8,026 nucleotides of DNA, from contig JAEZPW010000316.1 in the NCBI GenBank assembly GCA_023441255.1, forward strand, positions 1 to 8,026. Reading direction: 5' to 3'. Source of the DNA: Acidobacteriota bacterium (lineage in GTDB: Bacteria; Acidobacteriota; Terriglobia; Terriglobales; Acidobacteriaceae). The notes under the pieces were generated by a model, which saw only the letters and a program-made list of their open reading frames with translations, was not told the DNA's origin and did no database searches. This document shows, in pieces, positions 1 to 6,995 of this stretch (position 1 is its first letter; each line of letters begins with the position of its first letter). The position numbers and the translations under genes were made by a program.

Positions 1-46
1 GATTACGACAGAAGTGGGCCCCATCAGTTTCGGCAGCGTCAGTACC

Positions 47-71
47 CGCCGGGTCGAAGACCCGGCGCTAC
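47..71 (-). repeat. REP-like hairpin with adjacent GTAG tetranucleotide
   Basis: A perfect inverted repeat has 9-bp arms CGCCGGGTC (47-55) and GACCCGGCG (59-67) around a GAA triloop (56-58). On the minus strand the stem is immediately preceded by GTAG (plus CTAC, 68-71), the layout of REP elements used by RAYT transposases: a GTAG-type tetranucleotide 5' of a GC-rich hairpin. No T-tract follows on either strand, so a simple intrinsic terminator is less likely. Caveat: the stable C-GAA-G loop forms on the plus strand, while GTAG lies on the minus strand. Positions 1-46 show nothing else I can support. Confidence 0.55.
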
Positions 72-166
72 ACAAGCCAAAACTACACAGCAAAGCTTCA
101 CAGGCAAAGCTAGTTGAGGAAAGCTACACAAGCGAAGCTACACAAGCCAAAGCTTCATAACGAAAG
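68..166 (+). repeat. Degenerate 13-15 nt tandem repeat upstream of the DinB-like gene
   Basis: About seven head-to-tail units start at 68, 83, 96, 110, 124, 138 and 153. The consensus is close to CTACACAAGCCAAAG, with CTTCACAGGCAAAG as a variant; the unit at 110 is the most diverged. The last unit runs directly into the Shine-Dalgarno AGAGGAG (165-171), so the whole array probably lies in the promoter or 5' leader of the gene at 179. Unit lengths of 13-15 are close to but not exactly helical phase. Function is unknown. Confidence 0.7.
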
Positions 167-178
167 AGGAGAAACATC

Positions 179-778
179 ATGCTAAGGATCACGCGCACGC
201 TTTGCATCTGCCTCGTCGCAACCGCCGCATTCGCGCAGGAAGCCGCGCAGAAACCGGCTTCTTCCGCGCCCCAGCCGTCTGCGAGCACCTCAGCCGCGCA
301 GGCGAACCCGCTCAGCGCCCACACCAGGATGATGTACGGCGGCATCAAGGCCATCCTGCTGCGTTCGGCCGAACAGGTGCCGGAGGAAAGTTACAGCTTC
401 AAGCCCACGGAGTCGGTTCGTAGCTTCGGCCAGATTCTCGGGCACGTAGCCGACTCACAGTATTACTTCTGTTCGGTTGCACTAGGGGAGAAGAATCCAT
501 CGCCGAAAGTTGAAAAAACCAAGACCACCAAGGCCGACCTGATCGCCGCCCTCAAAGACGCCTTCGCCTACTGCGACAAGGCCTACGACGGCGTGACCGA
601 TGCGACCGCCTCGCAAACCGTGCAGCTCATGGGAAACCCCGCGCCGAAGCTGGGTGCGCTCAACGTCAACAACACGCACACGGTCGAGCACTACGGAAAC
701 CTGATCACCTACATGCGAATGAAAAATATCGTTCCGCCGACCAGCGATCCGGAGTTCATGAAGCAGATGCGGAAGTAG
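179..778 (+). CDS. Exported DinB-superfamily protein
   Basis: A 199-residue protein. Residues 1-19 form a Sec-type signal peptide (basic MLRITR, hydrophobic core, AFA before QEA), so the product is probably periplasmic. An Ala/Ser/Pro/Gln-rich linker (about 20-45) precedes a four-helix DinB-like domain (about 46-180). The three histidines expected to bind a divalent metal in this fold are visible: H89 in GHVADSQ, and H167 and H171 in HTVEHYGN. Related cytoplasmic proteins include thiol-dependent S-transferases such as YfiT, but many members, and exported ones in particular, have no known reaction, so I give no substrate. The start is well supported: AGAGGAG lies 7 nt before the ATG and the signal peptide begins there. 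It is alone on its strand, is preceded by a tandem-repeat leader, and converges with the response regulator gene. Confidence 0.87.
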   Translation: MLRITRTLCICLVATAAFAQEAAQKPASSAPQPSASTSAAQANPLSAHTRMMYGGIKAILLRSAEQVPEESYSFKPTESVRSFGQILGHVADSQYYFCSVALGEKNPSPKVEKTKTTKADLIAALKDAFAYCDKAYDGVTDATASQTVQLMGNPAPKLGALNVNNTHTVEHYGNLITYMRMKNIVPPTSDPEFMKQMRK

Positions 779-785
779 GGAAGTT

Positions 786-816
786 GCGGCCAAGGCCGCC
801 GGGCGGTCGAACTTGG
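786..816 (+). terminator. Possible stem-loop after the DinB-like gene
   Basis: Seven bases after the stop at 778 there is a 14-bp palindrome, GCGGCCAAGGCCGC (786-799). An overlapping stem pairs CCAAG (790-794) with CTTGG (812-816) and CCGCC (796-800) with GGCGG (802-806). Its position fits an end-of-gene structure, but no U-tract follows, so termination is only inferred. Confidence 0.35.
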
Positions 817-868
817 TCAGTGCATGAGCGGGGGTCGGACATCGGATGGGCCGCGCCACCTAACGCCA

Positions 869-908
869 ATGGCAGATGCGACGATGTTTGACATCATCCA
901 TCTGCCAT
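869..908. terminator. Long hairpin between convergent genes (candidate bidirectional terminator)
   Basis: Perfect 10-bp arms ATGGCAGATG (869-878) and CATCTGCCAT (899-908) enclose a second stem, GATGT (883-887) with ACATC (891-895), around a TTG loop. It sits between the DinB-like gene (+) and the response regulator (-), where a two-way terminator would be expected. On the plus strand a short T5 run (922-926) occurs only 14 nt beyond the stem, and on the minus strand there is none, so termination is inferred from position and structure. The 10-mer CATCATCCAT occurs twice here (892-901 and 913-922). Confidence 0.5.
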
Positions 909-930
909 CGACCATCATCCATTTTTGGAC

Positions 931-1596
<666 letters not shown>

Positions 1597-1703
1597 TCTT
1601 TACACCTTTGCGAGATTGTCTTAGGTCTCGCTTGTCCTTGCCCGCCCTGAAAGCTTTGATGCTGGACAGAGCGTTAGAAATACTTGCTGAACCTGATTCC
1701 TTG

Positions 1704-3383
1704 TTATGCGCCGGAGCCGGTCGTTCCGGTAGCAAGCGCAGCCCGCGCCGATTCCGATGATGCCGGCGCTTCGCTTCGCCCGTTTTGCGGAGGCGAAACG
1801 GCCTCAAGCAGGGGCTCGACCGGTACCGTCACCTCGACCCGCGTGCCCTTGCCTTTGCCGGACGTCACGCGAACTTTGCCGCCAAGCGTAGAAATTCTTT
1901 CCTTTATGCCTGCCAGGCCGAATGACCGGCGCTCGGTCTTGCCCTGCGCCTTGGTGATGCCCACGCCATCGTCTTCCACCACCAGCATGACCTGGTCGCT
2001 CTCGCGAGACATCTGGATGTTCACGCTCTTGGCCTGCGAATGCTTGGCGACATTGTGCAAGGCTTCCTGCACGACGCGATAGAACGCCGTTTCGACTTCG
2101 GGTGCGAGGCGTCCTACGTCGTCGCCCATGACGACGCGGGCCTTCACGCCAGTGCTCTTGGCCAGGTCTTTCGCTTCCTTGCGGATGGCAGCTATAAGAC
2201 CGAGTTCCTGCAGCACGAGGGGCGAAAGGCGTCCGATGATGCGGCGAATGCCCTCGATGGTGCGGTCTACGACGGTGACGGTCTCACGCACCTTGCTCTT
2301 GGCGGTGCGTGCGGAAAGGCTGTTCTCGAGCATGCCGAGGTACAACCTGATGACCATCAGCGACTGCCCGGTTTCGTCGTGCAACTCGCGGCTGATGCGC
2401 TTGCGCTCGTCTTCCTGCACCTTCAGCAGGTGGGCGGAAAGCTCGGCGATGCGGGTTTCTCGTTCCCTGAGCGCGTCCGTCATGCCGGCACGGTCGATGG
2501 CGAGAGCGGAGCGGTCTGCGATGGCGCGCAAGAGTTCCTTCTCGGTGGGCAGCCAATCATAGGGCTTCGCGAAACCGATGAGCAGCACGCCGATGACGTG
2601 GTCGGAACTCTTCAGCGGCACACCCCACAACGATCGAGCCTTGCTGCGCAGCATGGGGTTGAGCGTGCCGTTGGATTGCGTGACGTCCGGCAGAATGCCA
2701 GGCTCGCCGGTGAGTGCGATTTGTCCGGAAAACCCGTAGCCTATAGGGACGGTCAGGTCGTCGCCAAGTTCTTCGGAATTGAAGCCTATGGCCGCCTTGG
2801 TGCGGAGCGCATCCGCGTCGGGGTCGCGCAGCAGGATGAGCCCGATGTTCGCGTTGAAGGTGGCCGTGGTGATCTTAAGGACGTGGTCGAGCAGGCCCTG
2901 AAGATCGGCGGCCGTTAGTTCTGCGTCCAGCACGGAAAGCAGAGCGGCCGTCTCGCGTTTTTGCGAATCGAAGTAGGCGCCTGAGACCGTAACAAAGGTG
3001 GCAGAGGAGAGCGTTTCCAGGGCAGCGACGGCTTCGGCCCGTTTTTCACCATCGAGGTCGTGTAGGTGACGCTCGCAAACGCCCTGGCAGAACTCAAGGG
3101 AGCGCGCGACGGCGCGGGTATCTACCTGTAGCTTTGCCAGTCTGGTTCCGAAATACGTAAGGTTCTCGAAAAAAGGCTCGAAGTCTCCATCCTGGAAGAG
3201 GGGGAAGCAGACCGGCAGGTTCAACCTTTCCAGCACCGCGAGCGTACGGTCGTCAAAGGCGAACTCGCCATTCATCGTACGTCGCCAGGATTCATTAATG
3301 CTGCTGAAATGAGGTTCCAGCGCACGCGCAACGTCCATGATCAACGCGCGCGAGCTTTGCTTCAAAGGCAACATCAGGGACAC
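1704..3383 (-). CDS. Soluble GAF-domain sensor histidine kinase (HisKA_3/NarX class)
   Basis: About 559 residues with no transmembrane segment, hence cytoplasmic. Order: an unassigned mostly helical N-terminal region (about 1-150), a GAF domain (about 155-300), a charged linker helix, HisKA_3 dimerisation/phosphoacceptor (about 322-388, H335 in ISRELHDETGQ), and a HATPase_c domain with N-box VVQEALHNVAKHS (N444), D-box EDDGVGI (470-476) and GLAGIKERI (489-497). It ends in a Ser/Ala/Thr-rich tail of about 30 residues. The GAF domain probably senses a small ligand or redox state, but no ligand residues are evident. Phosphotransfer to the regulator at 931-1596 is the natural inference. Start: AAGGAG (minus strand, 3394-3389) is 5 nt before GTG at 3383, which I prefer to TTG at 3386 (2 nt) or ATG at 3374 (14 nt). 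The gene is divergent from aroC. Confidence 0.93.
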   Translation of the reverse strand: MSLMLPLKQSSRALIMDVARALEPHFSSINESWRRTMNGEFAFDDRTLAVLERLNLPVCFPLFQDGDFEPFFENLTYFGTRLAKLQVDTRAVARSLEFCQGVCERHLHDLDGEKRAEAVAALETLSSATFVTVSGAYFDSQKRETAALLSVLDAELTAADLQGLLDHVLKITTATFNANIGLILLRDPDADALRTKAAIGFNSEELGDDLTVPIGYGFSGQIALTGEPGILPDVTQSNGTLNPMLRSKARSLWGVPLKSSDHVIGVLLIGFAKPYDWLPTEKELLRAIADRSALAIDRAGMTDALRERETRIAELSAHLLKVQEDERKRISRELHDETGQSLMVIRLYLGMLENSLSARTAKSKVRETVTVVDRTIEGIRRIIGRLSPLVLQELGLIAAIRKEAKDLAKSTGVKARVVMGDDVGRLAPEVETAFYRVVQEALHNVAKHSQAKSVNIQMSRESDQVMLVVEDDGVGITKAQGKTERRSFGLAGIKERISTLGGKVRVTSGKGKGTRVEVTVPVEPLLEAVSPPQNGRSEAPASSESARAALATGTTGSGA

Positions 3384-3421
3384 CAAAACTCCTTAACTTC
3401 TGCCAGGTCGGGCCTTAGAAG

Positions 3422-3438
3422 AGTCACATGCCGTGACT
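3422..3438. promoter_or_regulatory. Inverted repeat upstream of the histidine kinase
   Basis: AGTCAC (3422-3427) and GTGACT (3433-3438) form a perfect 6-bp dyad with a 5-bp spacer, about 40 nt before the kinase start. It could be an operator or a leader hairpin. Nothing here identifies a binding protein. Confidence 0.35.
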
Positions 3439-3485
3439 ACGATGGTAACGCAGGATTTCGTGAGTTGCTCAGCATTTTACCTATT

Positions 3486-3498
3486 TTTCCCTAGGAAA
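3486..3498. promoter_or_regulatory. AT-rich dyad in the divergent promoter region
   Basis: TTTCC (3486-3490) and GGAAA (3494-3498) flank CTA, giving a near-palindrome in the AT-richer centre of the 3384-3697 gap, where the kinase promoter would be expected. On the minus strand a TAAAAT box (from 3479 downward) follows it and could serve as a -10 element. No convincing -35 was found. Low-confidence site. Confidence 0.25.
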
Positions 3499-3557
3499 TC
3501 CACCTCCCTGTTAAGTGAATGTTTACCAAGTTCTTAGTGTGCTCGCGGTAACATATA

Positions 3558-3575
3558 CGTGCAATGTTTTGCACG
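3558..3575. promoter_or_regulatory. Perfect 7-bp inverted repeat between the kinase gene and aroC
   Basis: CGTGCAA (3558-3564) and TTGCACG (3569-3575) form an exact dyad around TGTT. It lies 122 nt before aroC and 174 nt before the kinase start. It could be an operator for either gene or a small hairpin. No T-tract follows. The rest of 3576-3690 holds no gene I can support. Confidence 0.35.
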
Positions 3576-3669
3576 CTGTGCAGAAGGTTGCGCAGGAGAC
3601 GGTTTGGTTGCGATTGATGGAGCTGCGGCGTCTCCGGGCGGCGTGAGGGCGCTCGCCGTTCGGGTTACG

Positions 3670-3688
3670 GCACTTATCATTTACAATC
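3670..3688 (+). promoter_or_regulatory. Promoter-like box just before aroC, shared with rnhA
   Basis: GCACTTATCATTTACAATC ends 9 nt before the aroC ATG and contains TACAAT (3682-3687), a good -10 match. From it, transcription would begin at or a few bases before the ATG, so aroC may be leaderless or nearly so. This fits the lack of a Shine-Dalgarno sequence there. The same 19-mer with two differences precedes rnhA. No clear -35 is visible at 17 bp spacing. Confidence 0.45.
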
Positions 3689-3697
3689 CCTTCTTTC

Positions 3698-4903
3698 ATG
3701 CTGCGCTACTTCACAACCGGCGAGTCACACGGGGAAGCGCTGATCGCGGTGCTTTCCGGCATGCCTGCCGGCCTGTGCGTAGACCAAGCCTTTGTGGCGC
3801 GCGAACTCTGGCGTCGACAGCAGGGCTACGGCCGCGGCGGGCGCATGAAGATTGAGCAGGACACGGCACGGTTCGTTTCCGGGGTGAGACACGGAAAGAC
3901 GATCGGCTCGCCGATCACGGCGCTGATCGAGAACCGGGACTGGGAGAACTGGAGAGAGTCTCTGCCGGTAGAGGCGGGAGACCCGGCGAAGCACAAGGCA
4001 GTGAAGTCGCCGCGACCGGGGCACGCTGACCTGGCGGGGGCGCTCAAGTACGACTTCCCGGAGGCGCGCTACGTTCTGGAACGCGCGTCGGCACGCGAGA
4101 CCACGGCGCGGGTAGCGCTGGGGGCGCTGGCAAAGCTGTTTCTGCGCGAGCTGGGGATCGAAGTACTGAGTCATGTGACGGCGGTTGGAGCCGTGCAAAG
4201 CGATCATCAGCCAACGTGGGCCGAGATTGTGAAACTTGCGCAGCGGCAGGAAGTGCTGCTGAGCTGTGCCAACCGCGAAGCCGAGCAGCGCATGAAAGCG
4301 GAAGTAGACCGGGTCACCGAAGAGCGCGACACACTGGGTGGAGTGTTCGAGGTGGTGGCACACGGAGTGGTACCGGGGCTGGGAACGTATGCGCAATGGG
4401 ACGAGCGCCTGGACGCGCAACTTGCGGCGGCAGTGATGTCGGTGCAGGCAGTGAAGGCCGTCGAGATCGGCGACGGAGTGGCCGCTGCGTTCACGCCGGG
4501 TTCGCAGGTACATGACGAGATCGAGTACGAAGCTGAGCGGGACGGAGCGCAGCCCCGCCCCAACGCGAGAGCCGGGCACACAAGGTTCATACGGCCGACG
4601 AATCGTGCCGGCGGCATCGAGGGCGGCATTTCGAACGGCGAAGATATTGTCGTGCGGGGCTACGTGAAACCGATCTCAACGTTGCGCAGACCGCTGGGCT
4701 CGGTTGATTTCGCAACACGAGAACCGGTGAAGGCCGCGTATGAACGTTCCGATGTGTGTGTGTTGCCGGCGGCGGGAGTAGTGGCCGAGTCGATGGTGGC
4801 GTTGACGCTGGCGCGCGCGGCACTGGAGAAGTTCGGCGGCGACTCAATGCGCGAGACACTGCGAAACTTCGCGGGATATTGTGAGCAGGTGAGGAAATAC
4901 TGA
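3698..4903 (+). CDS. aroC: Chorismate synthase
   Basis: Chorismate synthase (EC 4.2.3.5) catalyses the last shikimate-pathway step: 5-enolpyruvylshikimate-3-phosphate to chorismate, needing reduced FMN, in the cytoplasm. The 401-residue protein has the family signatures throughout: MLRYFTTGESHGE at the N-terminus (H11), GRGGRMKIEQD (45-55), SPRPGHADL (104-112, H109), RASARETTARVA (129-140), the Gly-rich RAGGIEGGISNGED (303-316), and ERSDVCVLPAAGVVAESM near the C-terminus. Its length matches the longer, roughly 390-400 residue bacterial form. The start is fixed by the conserved MLRYFT opening. No Shine-Dalgarno is present; a promoter-like box ends 9 nt upstream. def follows after 112 nt on the same strand and may be cotranscribed, though the two pathways are unrelated. 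Confidence 0.98.
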   Translation: MLRYFTTGESHGEALIAVLSGMPAGLCVDQAFVARELWRRQQGYGRGGRMKIEQDTARFVSGVRHGKTIGSPITALIENRDWENWRESLPVEAGDPAKHKAVKSPRPGHADLAGALKYDFPEARYVLERASARETTARVALGALAKLFLRELGIEVLSHVTAVGAVQSDHQPTWAEIVKLAQRQEVLLSCANREAEQRMKAEVDRVTEERDTLGGVFEVVAHGVVPGLGTYAQWDERLDAQLAAAVMSVQAVKAVEIGDGVAAAFTPGSQVHDEIEYEAERDGAQPRPNARAGHTRFIRPTNRAGGIEGGISNGEDIVVRGYVKPISTLRRPLGSVDFATREPVKAAYERSDVCVLPAAGVVAESMVALTLARAALEKFGGDSMRETLRNFAGYCEQVRKY

Positions 4904-5015
4904 AAGCGCTGTCGGCTCTTGGCTGTGAGCTGTGGGAAGTGAAGTTCGCCAGCTGACGTTGCGGCTCAATGGAGGCAAAGCTCAAGGCCCAAAGCCCGAA
5001 GCGATTTTTCTTGAG

Positions 5016-5528
5016 ATGATCTACCCAATCGTTAAATATGGCGACCCGGTGCTGGAGAAACCAGCAGAAGCTGTCACGGAATTCGACGACGAGCTGCGCA
5101 AGCTTGTGGAAGATATGTTCGAGTCGATGTACGCGGCGCACGGGGTAGGACTGGCAGCGCCGCAGATCGGCATCAGCAAACGCCTGGCGGTGATCGACGT
5201 CAGCTTCAAAGAAGATCCTAACGCTAAGCTCGTGCTGGCCAACCCGGAAGTGCTGAAGCTGGAGGGCAAGCACACGCAACAGGAAGGCTGCCTCTCGCTG
5301 CCTGAGTTCCGCGAGAATGTGACCCGACCGCAGCGCGTGACAATCAAGGCGCAGGACGTAAACGGCAAGTGGTACGAAAAGACCGGGGAAGAGTTGCTGG
5401 CGCGAGCGTTTGTACACGAGATCGATCATCTCAACGGCAAGCTCTACATCAGCCACATAAGCGCCCTGAAGCGAGACCTGATCAGGCGGAAGGTGCGAAA
5501 GCTGGTGAAGCTCGGCGAATGGAAGTGA
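5016..5528 (+). CDS. def: Peptide deformylase
   Basis: Peptide deformylase (EC 3.5.1.88) removes the formyl group from N-terminal formyl-methionine of new proteins at the ribosome. The 170-residue protein has the three metal-site motifs: GVGLAAPQIG (43-52), EGCLSLP (90-96; metal ligand C92) and HEIDHLNG (134-141; ligands H134 and H138, catalytic E135). The frame is open back to a GTG at 4932, but homologues start at MIYPIVKYGDPVL, so I use the ATG at 5016. Its Shine-Dalgarno is poor, which leaves some doubt. The usual partner gene fmt (methionyl-tRNA formyltransferase) does not follow; the next 425 nt are repeats and then a phosphoesterase gene. A weak stem (GCACT 5541-5545, AGTGC 5550-5554) follows the stop. 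Confidence 0.97.
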   Translation: MIYPIVKYGDPVLEKPAEAVTEFDDELRKLVEDMFESMYAAHGVGLAAPQIGISKRLAVIDVSFKEDPNAKLVLANPEVLKLEGKHTQQEGCLSLPEFRENVTRPQRVTIKAQDVNGKWYEKTGEELLARAFVHEIDHLNGKLYISHISALKRDLIRRKVRKLVKLGEWK

Positions 5529-5572
5529 GCATCGCGACCGGCACTGACGAGTGCTGAGGCGAGAGCAATGTC

Positions 5573-5619
5573 AGGGTAGAGGTTCCTCGCTGCGCTCGCA
5601 AATGACAACGCTCGTTGGG
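5573..5619 (+). repeat. Interspersed repeat, copy A (GCGNAGC mini-hairpin family)
   Basis: Starting AGGGTAGAGGTTCCTCGCTG and ending CTCGTTGG, this segment matches 6996-7040 at roughly 37 of 46 positions in the same orientation. On the minus strand it contains GCGCAGC (plus 5589-5595), a GNA-triloop mini-hairpin. It lies 44 nt after the def stop. No coding signal. It resembles the short 'TCATTCCGAGCGAAGCGAGGA' type of element I associate with acidobacterial genomes; that link is from memory and unverified. Confidence 0.7.
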
Positions 5620-5644
5620 CAGGGCTGAACATCAGCATACAGAC

Positions 5645-5713
5645 GCTCCGCAGCATGCGATGCTCCTCAGTAATGGGATCCTCCGCACCACACGAAGTGT
5701 TCCGCAAACGGAA
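5645..5713. repeat. Cluster of small stem-loops
   Basis: Four tiny inverted repeats lie in a row: GCTCCGC (5645-5651; GCGGAGC on the minus strand), AGCAT/ATGCT around GCG (5652-5664), ACAC/GTGT around GAA (5690-5700) and TTCCG/CGGAA around CAAA (5700-5713). There is no reading frame with protein-like composition. Individually they are weak; their density suggests degenerate REP-like sequence rather than a gene. Confidence 0.4.
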
Positions 5714-5716
5714 ATT

Positions 5717-5748
5717 CCCCACGTTAGCTTCGCGAACATGGGGCACCC
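5717..5748 (-). repeat. REP-like imperfect hairpin with GCGAAGC apex and GGGGCACCC tail
   Basis: CCCCACGTT (5717-5725) pairs with AACATGGGG (5735-5743), and inside it GC-TTC-GC (5727-5733) forms the apex. Read on the minus strand the single arm mismatch becomes a T.G wobble and the apex becomes GC-GAA-GC, so the minus strand folds better. The tail GGGGCACCC (5740-5748) matches the half-site of the GGGTGSCGCACCC repeats at 7732 and 7796. Confidence 0.55.
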
Positions 5749-5780
5749 GCGCTTAATGTTCAAGACTTACCGCAGATCAG

Positions 5781-5819
5781 AACTTCTCAACTTAACTTCT
5801 CAAGCTAACTTCGCAAACG
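5781..5819 (+). repeat. Three tandem 13-bp units upstream of the phosphoesterase gene
   Basis: AACTTCTCAACTT, AACTTCTCAAGCT and AACTTCGCAAACG follow head to tail with exact 13-bp period. Unit shape and length recall the array at 68-166 (CTTCACAGGCAAAG), and in both cases a hairpin comes before the array and a gene for an exported protein follows. Between 5820 and 5941 I see nothing else that I can support, including no convincing promoter. Confidence 0.6.
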
Positions 5820-5953
5820 TGGAGACACGCTGACCAAGGCTGTTGCGCGAGTCTGGTCAGAGCAGCCAGCCAGCCGTTCCCGATTTCGGGAAAACTCGCT
5901 TGAAAGCGGAATTCATCAATCACGTTGAACTGAAATACGCTGGGAGGGATCGC

Positions 5954-6964
5954 TTGTTCCGGCCAGTCACGATGACTCAATCACGAACACGAACGGGTCA
6001 TCGGCCCGCCGCCACATTCGTTAACTTCCGCAGCATTCTGGGAGCAGTTGTTGTCACGCTGCTTTGGGCGGGAGTTATCGCCTGCGGCGGAGTGGCGTCG
6101 TCTTCCAGCGACTCCGGCAACAACAACAAGGGAGGAGGAGTGGCGGCCTCTACGCACGTCGTGGTGGTCGTTTTGGAGAACAAGTCGTACAACGACGTGA
6201 TCGGTAGCGCCTCGATGCCGTACCTGAATTCGTTGGCGCAACAATACGCCGTAGCCACGAACTTCTATGCCAACGCGCATCCGTCACTGGCGAATTACTT
6301 CATGCTCACGGTCGGGGACACGGTGACGACGGTCGGAGACGCGTTCGGCGGCACCGTGAACGAGGACAACATCGTTCGTGAGCTGACTGCGGCAGGGAAG
6401 ACCTGGAAATCCTATGCGCAAAGCCTGCCTTCGGTGGGATTCCTGGACACGGGCACGCCTCCTTACGCGCGCAACCACAACCCATTCACGTATTTTGCGG
6501 AGGTCCAGGGCGATGCAGCGCAGCAGCAGAACATCGTCCCCATTGAGCAGCTTGCGACGGACCTGACCAACAACGCTTTGCCGGACTATGCGTTCCTGGT
6601 TCCGGACAACCAGCACAACTCACATGACTGCCCGCCAGGCATGAACTCCTGCGGGGCCGAAGACACGCTGAAGGCATCCGATGACTGGCTGCAGGAGACG
6701 GTTCAGCCGCTTCTGCAGAGTGCGGCGTTCCAGCAGAGCGGGATTCTGGTGATCACGTGGGATGAATCGGGCACGGATGACACGGCTCACGGCGGAGGTC
6801 ACGTCGCCGCCATTATCGTGGGACCGAAGGTGAAACGGGCCTACCAGTCGACGACCTTCTACCAACACCAGAGCGTGCTACGGATGACTCTCAAGCAGCT
6901 CGGCGTCACGACGTATCCGAACGCAGCGGCCAACGCGCCTGACATGGACGAGTTCTTCCAGTAG
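5954..6964 (+). CDS. Phosphoesterase-family (PF04185-like) lipoprotein, acid phosphatase/phospholipase C type
   Basis: About 336 residues. A signal peptide with the hydrophobic run ILGAVVVTLLWAGV ends in the lipobox VIAC (C44), followed by a Ser/Asn/Gly-rich spacer, so the mature protein should be a membrane-anchored lipoprotein. The catalytic domain has family motifs in order: VVLENKSY (E75, N76, first metal site), NAHPSLANYF (109-region; S111 is the nucleophile candidate), PDNQHNSHDC (D218, H221, H224, D225), ITWDESGTDD (D270, E271) and HGGGHV (H279, H283) before IIVGP. It probably hydrolyses a phosphate ester outside the cytoplasm; the substrate is unknown. Start: GGGAGGG (5942-5948) is well placed for TTG at 5954. 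ATG at 5972 (330 residues) has no Shine-Dalgarno but keeps the signal peptide. The frame is open back to TTG 5843. Direct repeats flank the gene. Confidence 0.88.
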   Translation: MFRPVTMTQSRTRTGHRPAATFVNFRSILGAVVVTLLWAGVIACGGVASSSSDSGNNNKGGGVAASTHVVVVVLENKSYNDVIGSASMPYLNSLAQQYAVATNFYANAHPSLANYFMLTVGDTVTTVGDAFGGTVNEDNIVRELTAAGKTWKSYAQSLPSVGFLDTGTPPYARNHNPFTYFAEVQGDAAQQQNIVPIEQLATDLTNNALPDYAFLVPDNQHNSHDCPPGMNSCGAEDTLKASDDWLQETVQPLLQSAAFQQSGILVITWDESGTDDTAHGGGHVAAIIVGPKVKRAYQSTTFYQHQSVLRMTLKQLGVTTYPNAAANAPDMDEFFQ

Positions 6965-6995
6965 GCGCGGAGGTGACTACCTGAGCTGTGTCGTA

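Noticed and set aside
68..166. CRISPR array
   Set aside because: Units are 13-15 nt, contiguous and degenerate, without spacers; no cas genes.
2040..2918. 292-codon plus-strand open frame opposite the histidine kinase
   Set aside because: Antisense to conserved GAF and HATPase coding sequence; composition is a complement artefact (Gly/Asp/Val-rich).
3725..4579. 284-codon minus-strand open frame opposite aroC
   Set aside because: Arg/His/Leu-rich antisense shadow of a gene with all chorismate synthase motifs.
4932..5015. 28-codon N-terminal extension of def from GTG
   Set aside because: No ribosome site, not part of the deformylase family, and the standard MIYPIVKYGDPVL start is at 5016.
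4587..5456. 289-codon minus-strand open frame spanning aroC and def
   Set aside because: It runs across two well-supported genes and the gap between them, with low-complexity Arg/Pro/Ser composition.
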